From: Rhodopseudomonas palustris
Lineage (GTDB): Bacteria > Pseudomonadota > Alphaproteobacteria > Rhizobiales > Xanthobacteraceae
Direction: 5' to 3'
Length of the DNA: 64,000 nucleotides
Assembly: GCF_013415845.1 (NCBI RefSeq)
Contig: NZ_CP058907.1
Location: forward strand, 62,001 to 126,000
The translations under genes were made by a program, and so were the position numbers. The notes beneath the pieces are model-generated. The model was given only the letters and a program-made list of their open reading frames with translations, did no database searches and had not been told where the DNA came from. Below are positions 18,452-27,971 of this stretch, piece after piece; the first letter of the stretch is position 1; every line of letters begins with the position of its first letter.

Positions 18452-21400
18452 TCACGGCACCGTCAGATCGGCCTGCTCCGCGTCCAGCGCAGAGGCCGAA
18501 AGTTCCATGATTTCAGCCGCTTCGGTCCAGAGCAGGGCGGCCCGGACAGTGCGCTGTGGATAGATCGCGCCGAGCACCGCCCGGTAGCGGGCGAGCTGAC
18601 GGACGTAACTGCGCGGCGCCTCGGCCTCAACCCGCGGCGGGGCGTGGTTGGTCTTGTAGTCGACGATCAGAACCTCGGTCTCGGTCACTACCAGGCGGTC
18701 GATCTGGCCGGACACCAGCACCGGTCCGCCGCGCCACTGCAGCCGGCCGACGATCGGCACCTCGGCTCGGCTGCCTGAGCCGAACACCGTCGCAAACCTC
18801 GCATCGGCAATCAGCCCGAGCACCTGAGCGGCGAGCGCCGCCCGATCCTCCTCACTCCAATCCGACGCATTGCGAGCGAGGAACCGTCCAGCGGCGGCGG
18901 GACGACCGGCAACGGCGATCTCCGGCAGCGATTGCAGCAGCCGATGCACCAGCGTGCCACGCTGCAGCGCGCGGCTGCGGCTGGCGTCGGATTCCCCTGG
19001 CCGCAACCGGCGCCGATCATCGTCGTCGGCATCCGACGGCCGCAGCACCTGTTCGGCGGATGGTAAGCCGGGCGCCGGGCGGCGCAACCAGTTCGGCAGA
19101 TGCGTCACCGCCAGCTCTTGCCCCTGCGAGACCGTCCCGATCTCCTCGATCACATCCTCCGGGCGGCAGTAGCGCTTGATCACGCCCTCCGGCGGGACCG
19201 GCTGCATCACCAGCCCGGATGATTCCAGCCCCCTGCTGATCAGGTCGTACCAGGAGTGCGGCCGCACCTCGTTGCGGTTGCCCGGCATGCAGCCGCCGAC
19301 GATCAGCCGGTCGGCGGCGCGGGTCATCGCGACATAGAGCAGCCGGCGATACTCGTCCTCGGTCTCCTCGATCATCGCGCTGCGGGCCTGCTCGACGATG
19401 TGCGGATCATCAGCCTTGCGGCCCGCCCACACCATCGCAGCGACCGAGCCCGGCGCAGCGTTGCCACCCGCCAGCCGGATCAGGTTGAGCCGCTGGGTGT
19501 CGGCCGGCGACGAGGTGGTGTCGATCAGGAACACCACCGGCGCTTCCAGCCCCTTGGCGCCGTGCACCGTCATCACCCGGACTTCGTCGCGGGAGATCTC
19601 CATGTCGCGCTTGATCTCGGTGTCGGCTTCACGCAGCCACGCCATAAAGCCTTGCAGCGACGGCGCGCGCTTCTGCTCGAAGCTCAGCGCCAGTTCGAGA
19701 AACTCGTCGAGCGCATCGTTGGCCTCCGGCCCGAGCCGGCGCAGGATCCGGGCGCGGCCGCTGTCGCTGCCATCGCCGCCGAGCAGCCAGGCGTAGAACC
19801 CGAACGGCGTTTCGGCCTGCGCCCGTACCGCGTAGCTCTCCAGCCGGCGCTGCACAGCTGCGAACTTCGGATCGCCCGTGGCATGATCGGCCAGCGCGGC
19901 GCGTAGCGAGCCCTTGCGCTGCCAGGCCAATTTGAACAGGTCGTCGTCGTCGAGCCCGAACAGCGGGCTCTTCAGCGCCACTGCGAGTGCCAGATCGTCC
20001 TGCGGCAGCAGCAGCGCGTCGGCGAGCTTCATCAGGTCGATGATCGCGATGTGCTCGGTCAGCTTCAGCCGGTCGGCGCCTGCGACCGGGATGCCGCCGC
20101 GCTTCAGCGCCTGGATCACCGCGTCGAACGCCGACCCGCGCCGCCGCACCAGGATCAGCACGTCGCCATAGCTCAGCGGCCGGCGACGCCCCATCGGACC
20201 GGTCTGGGTGCCGCGCGCGATCAGTGCGCCGATCTCGGCCCTCACCTTGTCGGCAAGGCGGACCTCGGGACTGGTTTCGGACACCGCGTCGAACGGCGCC
20301 TGCCAGCCTTCGATCTGCTGGCGATCATCCGGCACTTCCAGCGGCCACAGGTCGATCAAGCTCGGCCCGGCATCGGCGAGCGACTGATGCAACGGATAGG
20401 TCGAATCCGCATGGATGCTGCGATAAATCGCCGGATCGCGGAACACGTGATCGACCGACTGCAGGATCGCGGCACCTGAGCGGAACGAGTAGTTGAACGA
20501 AACTTTTTCGAAGGTCAGGCCGGCGCCGGTGAATCGCCGCTGCAGCAGGTCGCGCCACTCGGCGAATTCCTTCGGCACCGCGCCCTGAAACGAGAAGATT
20601 GACTGCTTCTCGTCGCCGACCGCAAAGATGGTGCGCCGGACACCATCGCGGGCGCCCTCGCCGGCGGTGAATTCGTCGATCAGCCGGGCGACGATCTTCC
20701 ACTGCTTCGGCGACGTGTCCTGCGCCTCGTCGATCAGCACGTGATCGACGCCGCGGTCGAGCTTGAAATGCACCCACCCGGCCGCGCCGCTGTCGAGCAT
20801 TGCCAGCGTCTTGTCGATCAGGTCGTCGTAGTCGAGCAGACCGCGTTCGCGCTTCTCACGCGCGATGTTGCCCGCAACCTGCGCGGCAATCACCAGCAGC
20901 GCCCGGGTGCGCTCGCGCAACGCCAGCGCGCGGCGGCGTTCGAGCAGACCGGCGAGCCGCGCACCTTCGCGCTGCAGCCTCTCGGCGAGGCCGGGCGCGC
21001 CGTCGCCGAGCTTTTTGGTGATCAGGCTTTTGCGCAGGCCGCTATCCTTAGTGAAGAACACCTGGAGATAGGCATCGATCTGCGCCGCGTCAGTGAGCGC
21101 CAGCGCGGCGCGCAAGCGCCGAGCCTGCGCCTGGTCGTTGGCGCTGCCGCCTTCGAAGGTCGCCGCAACCGCAGCCCATTCCGATCGCGGCAGGTTCGGA
21201 CCATCGACGATGTCGCGATCGGCCGCGTCGCAGCTATCGTCCGGCGCAACACCGAGGGTCGCGGACAACTGCGCCATCGCACGCTCGACGCTGCCGGCCT
21301 GCGCCACCCACGCCATGAAGCGGTCGCGGCTCATGCAGGCTTCCTGCACCACGTCGCGGAAGGTGACGTCGGCGGCGCTGGTCATCGCAAACGCCAGTGC

Positions 21401-21937
21401 ACGCCCGGCATCGCTGTCCGGCGCCGCGGCGGCGCGCAGCAGCACGTCGAGGCTGGCGCGCTGCATCAGCTCGGCCTGGTCGCGATCGTCGAGCACGCTG
21501 AACCGCGCCGGCACGTTGGCTTCGAATGGAAACTGCTGCAGCAGCCGCGTGCACAGCGCGTGGATGGTCTGCACCTTCAGCCCGCCCGGCGTCTCAAGCG
21601 CACAGGCGAACAGTTTTCGCGCCTGGGCCAGCAGTGAGGGCCCGACCGTCTTCACGCCGGTGGCGTGGATCGCCGCTGACAGTTCCTCGTCGTCGAGTTT
21701 GACCCAGTGACCGAGCGTGGTGAACACCCGCTCCGCCATGTTGGCGGCCGCCGCCTTGGTGAAGGTGATACAAAGGATGCGCTCCGGCGATACGCCATCG
21801 AGCAGCAGCCGGATCACGCGCTGAACCAGCACATGGGTCTTACCCGAGCCGGCATTGGCGGAGACAAACACCGACGCTGACGGATCGGAGGCGATCTCCT
21901 GCCGGGCGCGGGCTTCGTTGGGAATGAGGCGGCTCAT
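18452..21937 (-). CDS. addA: Double-strand break repair helicase AddA
   Basis: The 1161-residue UvrD-type helicase-nuclease repairs double-strand breaks with AddB and loads RecA after Chi recognition. Walker A is AGSGKT at residues 29-34. Helicase motifs include VLIDEAQDTSPKQW and GDEKQSIFSFQGA. The C-terminal RecB-family nuclease has IVDYKTNH at about residue 1093. ATG at 21937 overlaps the addB stop by four bases (ATGA). Full length for alphaproteobacterial AddA. Confidence 0.96.
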   Translation of the reverse strand: MSRLIPNEARARQEIASDPSASVFVSANAGSGKTHVLVQRVIRLLLDGVSPERILCITFTKAAAANMAERVFTTLGHWVKLDDEELSAAIHATGVKTVGPSLLAQARKLFACALETPGGLKVQTIHALCTRLLQQFPFEANVPARFSVLDDRDQAELMQRASLDVLLRAAAAPDSDAGRALAFAMTSAADVTFRDVVQEACMSRDRFMAWVAQAGSVERAMAQLSATLGVAPDDSCDAADRDIVDGPNLPRSEWAAVAATFEGGSANDQAQARRLRAALALTDAAQIDAYLQVFFTKDSGLRKSLITKKLGDGAPGLAERLQREGARLAGLLERRRALALRERTRALLVIAAQVAGNIAREKRERGLLDYDDLIDKTLAMLDSGAAGWVHFKLDRGVDHVLIDEAQDTSPKQWKIVARLIDEFTAGEGARDGVRRTIFAVGDEKQSIFSFQGAVPKEFAEWRDLLQRRFTGAGLTFEKVSFNYSFRSGAAILQSVDHVFRDPAIYRSIHADSTYPLHQSLADAGPSLIDLWPLEVPDDRQQIEGWQAPFDAVSETSPEVRLADKVRAEIGALIARGTQTGPMGRRRPLSYGDVLILVRRRGSAFDAVIQALKRGGIPVAGADRLKLTEHIAIIDLMKLADALLLPQDDLALAVALKSPLFGLDDDDLFKLAWQRKGSLRAALADHATGDPKFAAVQRRLESYAVRAQAETPFGFYAWLLGGDGSDSGRARILRRLGPEANDALDEFLELALSFEQKRAPSLQGFMAWLREADTEIKRDMEISRDEVRVMTVHGAKGLEAPVVFLIDTTSSPADTQRLNLIRLAGGNAAPGSVAAMVWAGRKADDPHIVEQARSAMIEETEDEYRRLLYVAMTRAADRLIVGGCMPGNRNEVRPHSWYDLISRGLESSGLVMQPVPPEGVIKRYCRPEDVIEEIGTVSQGQELAVTHLPNWLRRPAPGLPSAEQVLRPSDADDDDRRRLRPGESDASRSRALQRGTLVHRLLQSLPEIAVAGRPAAAGRFLARNASDWSEEDRAALAAQVLGLIADARFATVFGSGSRAEVPIVGRLQWRGGPVLVSGQIDRLVVTETEVLIVDYKTNHAPPRVEAEAPRSYVRQLARYRAVLGAIYPQRTVRAALLWTEAAEIMELSASALDAEQADLTVP

Positions 21938-24900
21938 GACGACGCGTCTCCGCGACCGCCGGCCGCCGACCATTCCTTGATCCGAGCCAGATCATCATAG
22001 GTGCCGTAGCGCTGCGACCACATCGACAGCACCAGCGAGCGATAGGACTGCTTCTCGTCTTCGAAGCGGCGGACTAATCCTTCCAGCTTGGCGCGCGCTT
22101 CATCGGCGGCATCGTCGGGGTGCTGCGGCTCATCCTTGCGCTCGATCTTGAGTTCGAGCACGCGCTCATCGCCCGGCGGCGTGTTGCCGCTGAGCTTGAC
22201 GTAAGTGAGCTCGCTCACTGAGGCGGCCGCCGGAATATCCTCAAAGCCTCCATCGCGCAGGATCGCCGCTTCCAATGTGAGCTGCGGCGATAGCCCCATC
22301 CGCACCTGCTTGCCGGTCGGCGGATGACCGGTCTTGTAGTCGAGGATCGCGTAGCTACCGTCGTCGCGCCGTTCGATGCGGTCGGCGCGCGCCGACAGTT
22401 CGAAATTGCGCTCTCCACCAAGCGGGATCATCAGCGTGCCGCGACGCTCCGCCTGTACCTGCACGACGCCGGTGCGGCGCTGCTGCTCCCACGCGGCGAA
22501 CCAGGTGGCAATCCGCAAGAAGCGCGGCCACCACAGCGCGCGCGCCTCGGCATGATCCATCAGCGGCGCAAAATGTTTCTGGCCGATTTGGCGCAGCGCC
22601 GTCACCGGATCGTCCGGCAGAGCGTCCTGGTAGCGCTCGGTGAATTCGCCCAGCGCCGCATGGATCGCCGAGCCGCGATCGGCGCCCGACAGCGGCATGT
22701 CGACCGGATCGAGCGGCGACAGGCGCAGGATGTACTTGGCATAGATCGTATAGGGATCGCGTAGCCAATCCTCGATCGCGGTCACCGGCAGTTTCAGCGG
22801 CCGCGCGATCCGCGGCGGCCTCGGTGCAGGCTGCGCGATCGGCGTGACGCTCTCGGGCCGATCCAGTTCGTGGGTGTAGTCCAGATACGTCTGCCCGCGC
22901 GCTTTCATCGCCTTCCAACGATCCTCGCCGGCGACCGCTTCGAGACGGTGCAGGAAGCGCGACGCCACTGCGGGCGCACCGCCGACCTTGGCGGCGTGGG
23001 TGATGAACACCTCGTCGGCGCCGAGCGCCTGCGCGAAGTCATGTGCCGACAGGCCGATGCGGCGCTCCGGCAGATCGAGCCCAAGTTCGTGCCGCATCGG
23101 CCGGCTCAGCCACGGATCGATCCGCGGCGCCGGCGGCCACACGCCTTCGACCAATCCGCCGAGCACGACCCGGTCTTGCTGTGTCAGTCGCGCTTCGAGC
23201 GGGCCGTAGATCCGGATCGGCGCCTCGGCAAGTTCGGGACGGCGGACGACGCGATCGCCGAACGCGGTCTCGAACACTTCGCCATAGTCGCGCGCCGCGA
23301 CCAATACGCCGCTCGCCGGTCCGACCGCGGCGAGATCGTCGAACGCCCGGAGCAGTGCCGAGCCTTGCGGACCTTCGAACGCTTCGACGATGCCGTCGTC
23401 ATCCGTCGTCAGCGCCTTCAGCGCCGCGCAATGCCGTGCGCCGATCTCGCACAGATCGAGCGGGTTCGGCCCGACGGTTTCCAATGGTGCGAGCGCGGCC
23501 TTGAGCTGGGCGATGAGTTGCTGCGCTTCATCGAGGCTCGGTTCGGACAATCGCGTGCGCGGCTCCGACGGATGCAGCGCGCTGGCCTCGCCGCACTTCA
23601 GCTTCGCAAGCTCGCCCCGGAAGATCGCAAATTCCTTGGCGAGCCCATCGCAGCCGGCGGGTGGCCGGGGGCCGCGCAGCAGCGCCAGCTCCAAGGTCTC
23701 GATCGCGCCGCGCCAGCCATAGCCCGCGCGTCCGAGCCGAAGCAGCGGATGCTTGAGCAGCGCCAGCAGCGTCGCCGGTTCGCAGCCTTCGAGCGCAGTC
23801 TCGGCCGCGAGCCGTGCGAAGATGCCGGGCTGCGTCTCCATCAGCGTGTCGCCACCGGAATCGTCGACCGGCAGATGCCAGCGGCCGAGCGCGGCGACGA
23901 CGCGGCGCGCCAGCGCGCGATCCGGCGTGACCAGCGCCGCGGTCTTGCCCTGCTCACGCGCCTCGCGCAGCACCACCGCGATCGCCAGCGCCTCGGCTTC
24001 CGAATTCGGCGCTTCGATCAGCGTCAGTCCATCAGTGCCTTCGCCGATCAGGCGATCGACGGCGGTGTCCTTCAGCCGGTCGTGCCACACCGCCGTCGCC
24101 GATGACGGCCGCAGCGCCTCGGAGGCGAGAAGTTCGCGGCCGTGCCGGGTCGGTGTGCCGAGCTGCTGCACGTCGCGGCGTGTCACGCCCATCCGGTCGA
24201 GCAGGCCATGCATGGCGTATTGCGGATGGTTCGGCGATGGGGGCGTGACGAGCTTACCCTGCCGGTCGCGGCTGCCACCGATCAGATCCCACGCCGCATT
24301 GTCGAGATCGACATCGAGGCCGGGGAGCACCACCGCGCCGTGAGGCAATCGCGCGATCGCGTTGAGCAGCTTCGCGGTCGCTGGCATCGAGCCGGTCGAG
24401 CCGGCGGCAATCACCGGCCCGCTGCGCTGGGTCGCGAGCCGCTGCGCCTCGGCGTCGATCAGCCGGTCGCGCCGCGCGGCCGGTTCGATCCGGTCGGTCT
24501 CTTTCAGGTATTGCGGCCAGGCGTGGCCGGCGATCTTGAGGAAATCGAGCGTCAGGCTCCAGTACCGATCGAACGCATCGGGCACCAGTGTCTCTAGCGC
24601 CGACCAATCGACGCCGCGGGTCGACATGTCGTCGATCAGCCGCGCCAGATCGTCGGCGAGCGCCAGCGCCGAGGCCGGCCCGCCGACCACCAGCGGCGCC
24701 TGCGCTGGATCGTCCGGCTTCAGCCGCGCCGCCCAGCTCGCGATCAACTGCGCCAACAACAGCCTGCGCGGCAGCCCGTCGAGCGCTGGGGGAATTTCCA
24801 GATCGGCGAGTCCCGACGCAGCCTGCGCGAATGCCAGCTCATCTTCGTCGATATCGCCGAGCGCGACGATCCGCGGCAGCAGAACGGCGTCGGCGCCGAG

Positions 24901-25083
24901 CACGTCCAAGAAGATCTCGCGCGCCATCCGACCGGCGCGCCGGGTCGGCAGATACAGCGTGGCGTCGGCGAGCCGCTCCGGCGCGGCGCGCGCCTCGAAG
25001 CCCTCGACCAGCCGGCCGTCGACCAGGGCCGCGATGGTCGTGCGCAAGAAAGGCGCCGAAGATGGAACGCTGAAAAGGTGCAT
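21934..25083 (-). CDS. addB: Double-strand break repair protein AddB
   Basis: The 1049-residue partner of AddA has the alphaproteobacterial type of sequence. The N-terminal helicase-like region lacks a convincing Walker A. The C-terminal nuclease carries AILDYKTGHPP with Asp near residue 915. No cysteine cluster for the iron-sulfur fold of Bacillus AddB is evident around the nuclease. AddB acts as the second nuclease of the complex. It overlaps addA by ATGA and follows murU by 75 bp. Confidence 0.93.
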   Translation of the reverse strand: MHLFSVPSSAPFLRTTIAALVDGRLVEGFEARAAPERLADATLYLPTRRAGRMAREIFLDVLGADAVLLPRIVALGDIDEDELAFAQAASGLADLEIPPALDGLPRRLLLAQLIASWAARLKPDDPAQAPLVVGGPASALALADDLARLIDDMSTRGVDWSALETLVPDAFDRYWSLTLDFLKIAGHAWPQYLKETDRIEPAARRDRLIDAEAQRLATQRSGPVIAAGSTGSMPATAKLLNAIARLPHGAVVLPGLDVDLDNAAWDLIGGSRDRQGKLVTPPSPNHPQYAMHGLLDRMGVTRRDVQQLGTPTRHGRELLASEALRPSSATAVWHDRLKDTAVDRLIGEGTDGLTLIEAPNSEAEALAIAVVLREAREQGKTAALVTPDRALARRVVAALGRWHLPVDDSGGDTLMETQPGIFARLAAETALEGCEPATLLALLKHPLLRLGRAGYGWRGAIETLELALLRGPRPPAGCDGLAKEFAIFRGELAKLKCGEASALHPSEPRTRLSEPSLDEAQQLIAQLKAALAPLETVGPNPLDLCEIGARHCAALKALTTDDDGIVEAFEGPQGSALLRAFDDLAAVGPASGVLVAARDYGEVFETAFGDRVVRRPELAEAPIRIYGPLEARLTQQDRVVLGGLVEGVWPPAPRIDPWLSRPMRHELGLDLPERRIGLSAHDFAQALGADEVFITHAAKVGGAPAVASRFLHRLEAVAGEDRWKAMKARGQTYLDYTHELDRPESVTPIAQPAPRPPRIARPLKLPVTAIEDWLRDPYTIYAKYILRLSPLDPVDMPLSGADRGSAIHAALGEFTERYQDALPDDPVTALRQIGQKHFAPLMDHAEARALWWPRFLRIATWFAAWEQQRRTGVVQVQAERRGTLMIPLGGERNFELSARADRIERRDDGSYAILDYKTGHPPTGKQVRMGLSPQLTLEAAILRDGGFEDIPAAASVSELTYVKLSGNTPPGDERVLELKIERKDEPQHPDDAADEARAKLEGLVRRFEDEKQSYRSLVLSMWSQRYGTYDDLARIKEWSAAGGRGDASS

Positions 25084-25158
25084 CGATGTCCTGATTCGCC
25101 TCCGCCATCATGGCACGGCAAATCCGGCGAAAGGAGGTGGCCGGCGCGGGCCGCCCTC

Positions 25159-25881
25159 TCAGGCGACGCTGGCGAGATAGGCCCGTTCGGCTGCAGGCAC
25201 CGCGTCTGGCGTGCCGACATGCATCCACAAGCCGTCGAGCCGCAGCCCGTGCAGGCGATGCTGCTGGCCGGCGCGATCGAACATCTTGGTCAGCGAGAAC
25301 TCGCCCTGCGGCGCGTCCTTGAAAATCGCCGGCGACATGATGGCGGCGCCCGCATAGACGAACGGCACCACCTCGGTCTCCTTGCGCTTGTGCAGGCTGC
25401 CGTCGGGGCTCATCGCAAAGTCGCCCTTGCCCGCATAGCCGATGCTGTTCGCGGTCGGCGCCATCAGCAGCAGGATGTCCATCCGGTCCGGATCGAACGC
25501 TTCGGCGAGGCGCGCCAGATTCGGCCGCACGCCGTCGATCCACATCGTGTCGGCGTTGAGATGATAGAACGGCGCATCGCCGAGCAGCGGCAGCGCCTTC
25601 ACCACCGCACCGCCGGTGCCGAGCACCTGATCGCGCTCGTCCGAAATGATCACCCGCGGGCTGGTCCGCCCGGCGACGTGATCGATGATCTGGTCCGGCA
25701 GATAGTGGACGTTGACGACGGCTTCGGTGACGTCGACTTCGGCCAACCTGTCGAGCACGTGGTCGAGCAACGGACGGCCGGCGACGCGCACCAGTGGCTT
25801 CGGCATATGATCGGTGAGCGGGCGCATCCGCAGGCCGAGGCCGGCGGCCAGCACCATGGCTTTGTGGGGACGAACGGTCAT
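25159..25881 (-). CDS. murU: N-acetylmuramate-alpha-1-phosphate uridylyltransferase (MurU-like)
   Basis: The 240-residue nucleotidyltransferase has AAGLGLRMRPLTDHMPKPL at residues 12-30, the nucleotide-binding signature of sugar-1-phosphate transferases. The sequence is close to Pseudomonas MurU over VAGRPLLDHVLDRL and GTGGAVVKALPLLGDAPF. MurU makes UDP-MurNAc from MurNAc-1-P in the anomeric cell-wall recycling route that bypasses fosfomycin-sensitive MurA. The nearby AmgK kinase domain supports this; mannose-1-P guanylyltransferase is the usual automated name and remains possible. Confidence 0.82.
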   Translation of the reverse strand: MTVRPHKAMVLAAGLGLRMRPLTDHMPKPLVRVAGRPLLDHVLDRLAEVDVTEAVVNVHYLPDQIIDHVAGRTSPRVIISDERDQVLGTGGAVVKALPLLGDAPFYHLNADTMWIDGVRPNLARLAEAFDPDRMDILLLMAPTANSIGYAGKGDFAMSPDGSLHKRKETEVVPFVYAGAAIMSPAIFKDAPQGEFSLTKMFDRAGQQHRLHGLRLDGLWMHVGTPDAVPAAERAYLASVA

Positions 25882-26038
25882 GTTCTCCGACTCGGAACGC
25901 GCCGGGCGGCGCGAATCGATTGTATCATGCGGCTCCGAACGGTCTATCGGAGGCGGTCACTGGGTAGTCGGCGATCATGACGACGATACGACGGTGGGTG
26001 GTTCAGCGCCGGAGCATTGAGGGCCGCGCAGGCGCGGC

Positions 26039-26347
26039 TCAGGCGTTCTCGACTTGCGCCGCGCGCTTCTTCTTCCGGTCGAGACGCAGGAAGGTGACAC
26101 CGATCTGGTCGCCGTTGATCCAGCTCAGCTCGCAGCGCCGATAGGCCAAACCAGTCGACGACAGCAGCAGGAAGAATTCCTTGAGGTTGAGCCCTTCGAC
26201 CGTCCCCTCGACCGTCAGCTTGGCGCCGAGTTCGGAGACGTCCTCGATCAGGCAGGGACGGCGCCAGGTCCCGTCGATCGCCATCATCTGCGCGCGCAAC
26301 CCACGATCGAAAACGACGCGGCCGTCCTTATTGCGTTCGGCAACCAT
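26039..26347 (-). CDS. PilZ-domain protein
   Basis: The 102-residue single-domain PilZ-like protein shows IEDVSELGAKLTVEG, the D/NxSxxG half of the c-di-GMP-binding signature, at residues 38-52. The RxxxR half is not canonical: Arg5, Arg10 and Arg15 are spaced by four residues rather than three, so binding is uncertain. A basic C-terminus (RLDRKKKRAAQ) follows. It sits between murU and the TsaE-AmgK gene on the same strand, suggesting co-transcription with cell wall recycling genes. Target unknown. Confidence 0.8.
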   Translation of the reverse strand: MVAERNKDGRVVFDRGLRAQMMAIDGTWRRPCLIEDVSELGAKLTVEGTVEGLNLKEFFLLLSSTGLAYRRCELSWINGDQIGVTFLRLDRKKKRAAQVENA

Positions 26348-26450
26348 CCCGTAGTCCTGCAGTTCGGTCTTGGCGCCGCCGGGCCATGCCGCGGCGACCC
26401 CGCAACACTACGAGGCCGACTCTAAAGATGCGTAAAGGAAATCCGCCGAA

Positions 26451-27971
26451 TCAGAGCGGTGGAGGCACGTGGTCCCGATACCAGGCGCGGACCTCGGCGA
26501 GCGCCGGATGCGCCAGCGAGCGGGCCAGATAAGCCCACACCCGCGGCTGATGTTTCAAATATTGCGGCTTGCCGTCGCGCCGGTTGAGCCGAGCAAAAGT
26601 TCCCAATAGCCGCGTGTTCCGCTGCGCCGACATCACGGCGTAGAGCCGCGCGAACCCGGGGGCGTCGAACTCGGGATCGGCAGCGAGCCGGGCTTTGACG
26701 TAGCGGCCGAGCAGCGACAATTCTGTCGCTTCCGGCACGTCGATGCGAGCGTCCTGCAGCAGCGACACCACATCATAGGCGGCCGGGCCCAGCACAGTGT
26801 CCTGGAAGTCGATGACCCCGACGCGCTCGATGCCGGGACGGTCCTCCAACCAGATCAAATTCGGCGAGTGATAGTCGCGCAGCACCCAGGTCCGCGGCGC
26901 AGTCGCGATACCGGCGAGCAGCTTGCGCCACAGCGTGACGAATTCGGCCCGCAATGCTTCCGACGGCGGCGCGCCGCGATCTGGCAGATACCACTCGGGC
27001 ATCAGGCCGACCTCGATCATCATCGCGGCTTCGTCGAACGTCGGCACCGCGTAGCTCTCGCGCGTCGACAGCGGCAGATGATCCGGCAGCGGCTTAGCGT
27101 GCAGCGCCGCCAGCATGTCGGTGGCGGCCTGATAGCGGGCCACCACCGGCGCCGGCGGATCGCCCTCGACAAAGCCGACGCGGCCGAGATCTTCGGTGAT
27201 CAGGAAGCCGGCGTCCAGATCAGCGTGATGGATCGCGGGCGCCGAGAAGCCGCGTTCGCGCAGGCCCTGCCCGATCGCGACGAATGGCCGAACGTCTTCG
27301 GCCAGATGCACCGCGGCGCTGTAGCTCTTGCCGGCATAGAGCGCCGGACCGTCCGGGCGGCGCGGCGCGTTCATCAGGATTACGCTTTCGGCGCCGCGCT
27401 GCAGCCGCGCGTAGGAGCGCGTCGAGGCGTCGCCCGGCATGTGCCGGCGCTCGGCATCGGCGTAGCCGGCGGTCTCGATGAAGCTGCGCAGCGCAGCGAG
27501 CCGTTCGACCTGCTTCACGGCTTTGCCGTGGCCGGTGATTTCCGCCGCGCGCGCCGACGGGCCGAGCGCCGGACGATGACTGAGCGCGATGTCGATGCGA
27601 TCTTCCGGCAGCGCCGCCCCAGCGCGCTCGGGCCATTCGATCAGCGCCACGGTTCCGTCCGGCAGCGGCGACAGCCCGATCTCTTCCAGCTCGGACGGAT
27701 CCTCGACCCGATACAGATCCGCATGCAGCAGCGGATAAGGCGGCAGATCGTAGGTCTGCACCAGCGTGAAGGTCGGGCTCGGCACTTCGAGCGCGTCATC
27801 GTCCGCAAGATAACGGATCATCGCCCGCGCCGCGGCTGTCTTGCCGGCGCCGAGATCGCCCGACAAGGTCACGACGTCACCTGGACCGATCAGCAGCGCG
27901 ACCTCGGCCATCAGCCGCACGGTAGCCACCTCGTTGGCAAGCGCCACCGAGAATGTCGCGACCGCACTCAT
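26451..27971 (-). CDS. TsaE-AmgK fusion: tRNA t6A ATPase domain plus anomeric MurNAc/GlcNAc kinase
   Basis: The 506-residue protein has two domains. Residues 1-150 match TsaE: P-loop GDLGAGKT at 38-45 and SPTFTLVQTYD, the ATPase that helps TsaB/TsaD make tRNA t6A. Residues 170-506 match the APH-fold sugar kinase AmgK: catalytic loop LRDYHSPNLIW (Asp366, Asn371) and metal site IDFQD (388-391). AmgK phosphorylates MurNAc and GlcNAc at the anomeric carbon, feeding MurU two genes downstream. The start overlaps the divL stop by ATGA. The fusion is read straight from one continuous frame with no frameshift. Confidence 0.9.
   Translation of the reverse strand: MSAVATFSVALANEVATVRLMAEVALLIGPGDVVTLSGDLGAGKTAAARAMIRYLADDDALEVPSPTFTLVQTYDLPPYPLLHADLYRVEDPSELEEIGLSPLPDGTVALIEWPERAGAALPEDRIDIALSHRPALGPSARAAEITGHGKAVKQVERLAALRSFIETAGYADAERRHMPGDASTRSYARLQRGAESVILMNAPRRPDGPALYAGKSYSAAVHLAEDVRPFVAIGQGLRERGFSAPAIHHADLDAGFLITEDLGRVGFVEGDPPAPVVARYQAATDMLAALHAKPLPDHLPLSTRESYAVPTFDEAAMMIEVGLMPEWYLPDRGAPPSEALRAEFVTLWRKLLAGIATAPRTWVLRDYHSPNLIWLEDRPGIERVGVIDFQDTVLGPAAYDVVSLLQDARIDVPEATELSLLGRYVKARLAADPEFDAPGFARLYAVMSAQRNTRLLGTFARLNRRDGKPQYLKHQPRVWAYLARSLAHPALAEVRAWYRDHVPPPL

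Noticed and set aside
22870..24105. 411-codon plus-strand frame opposite addB
   Set aside because: Arg-rich shadow frame, no start signal and no domain.
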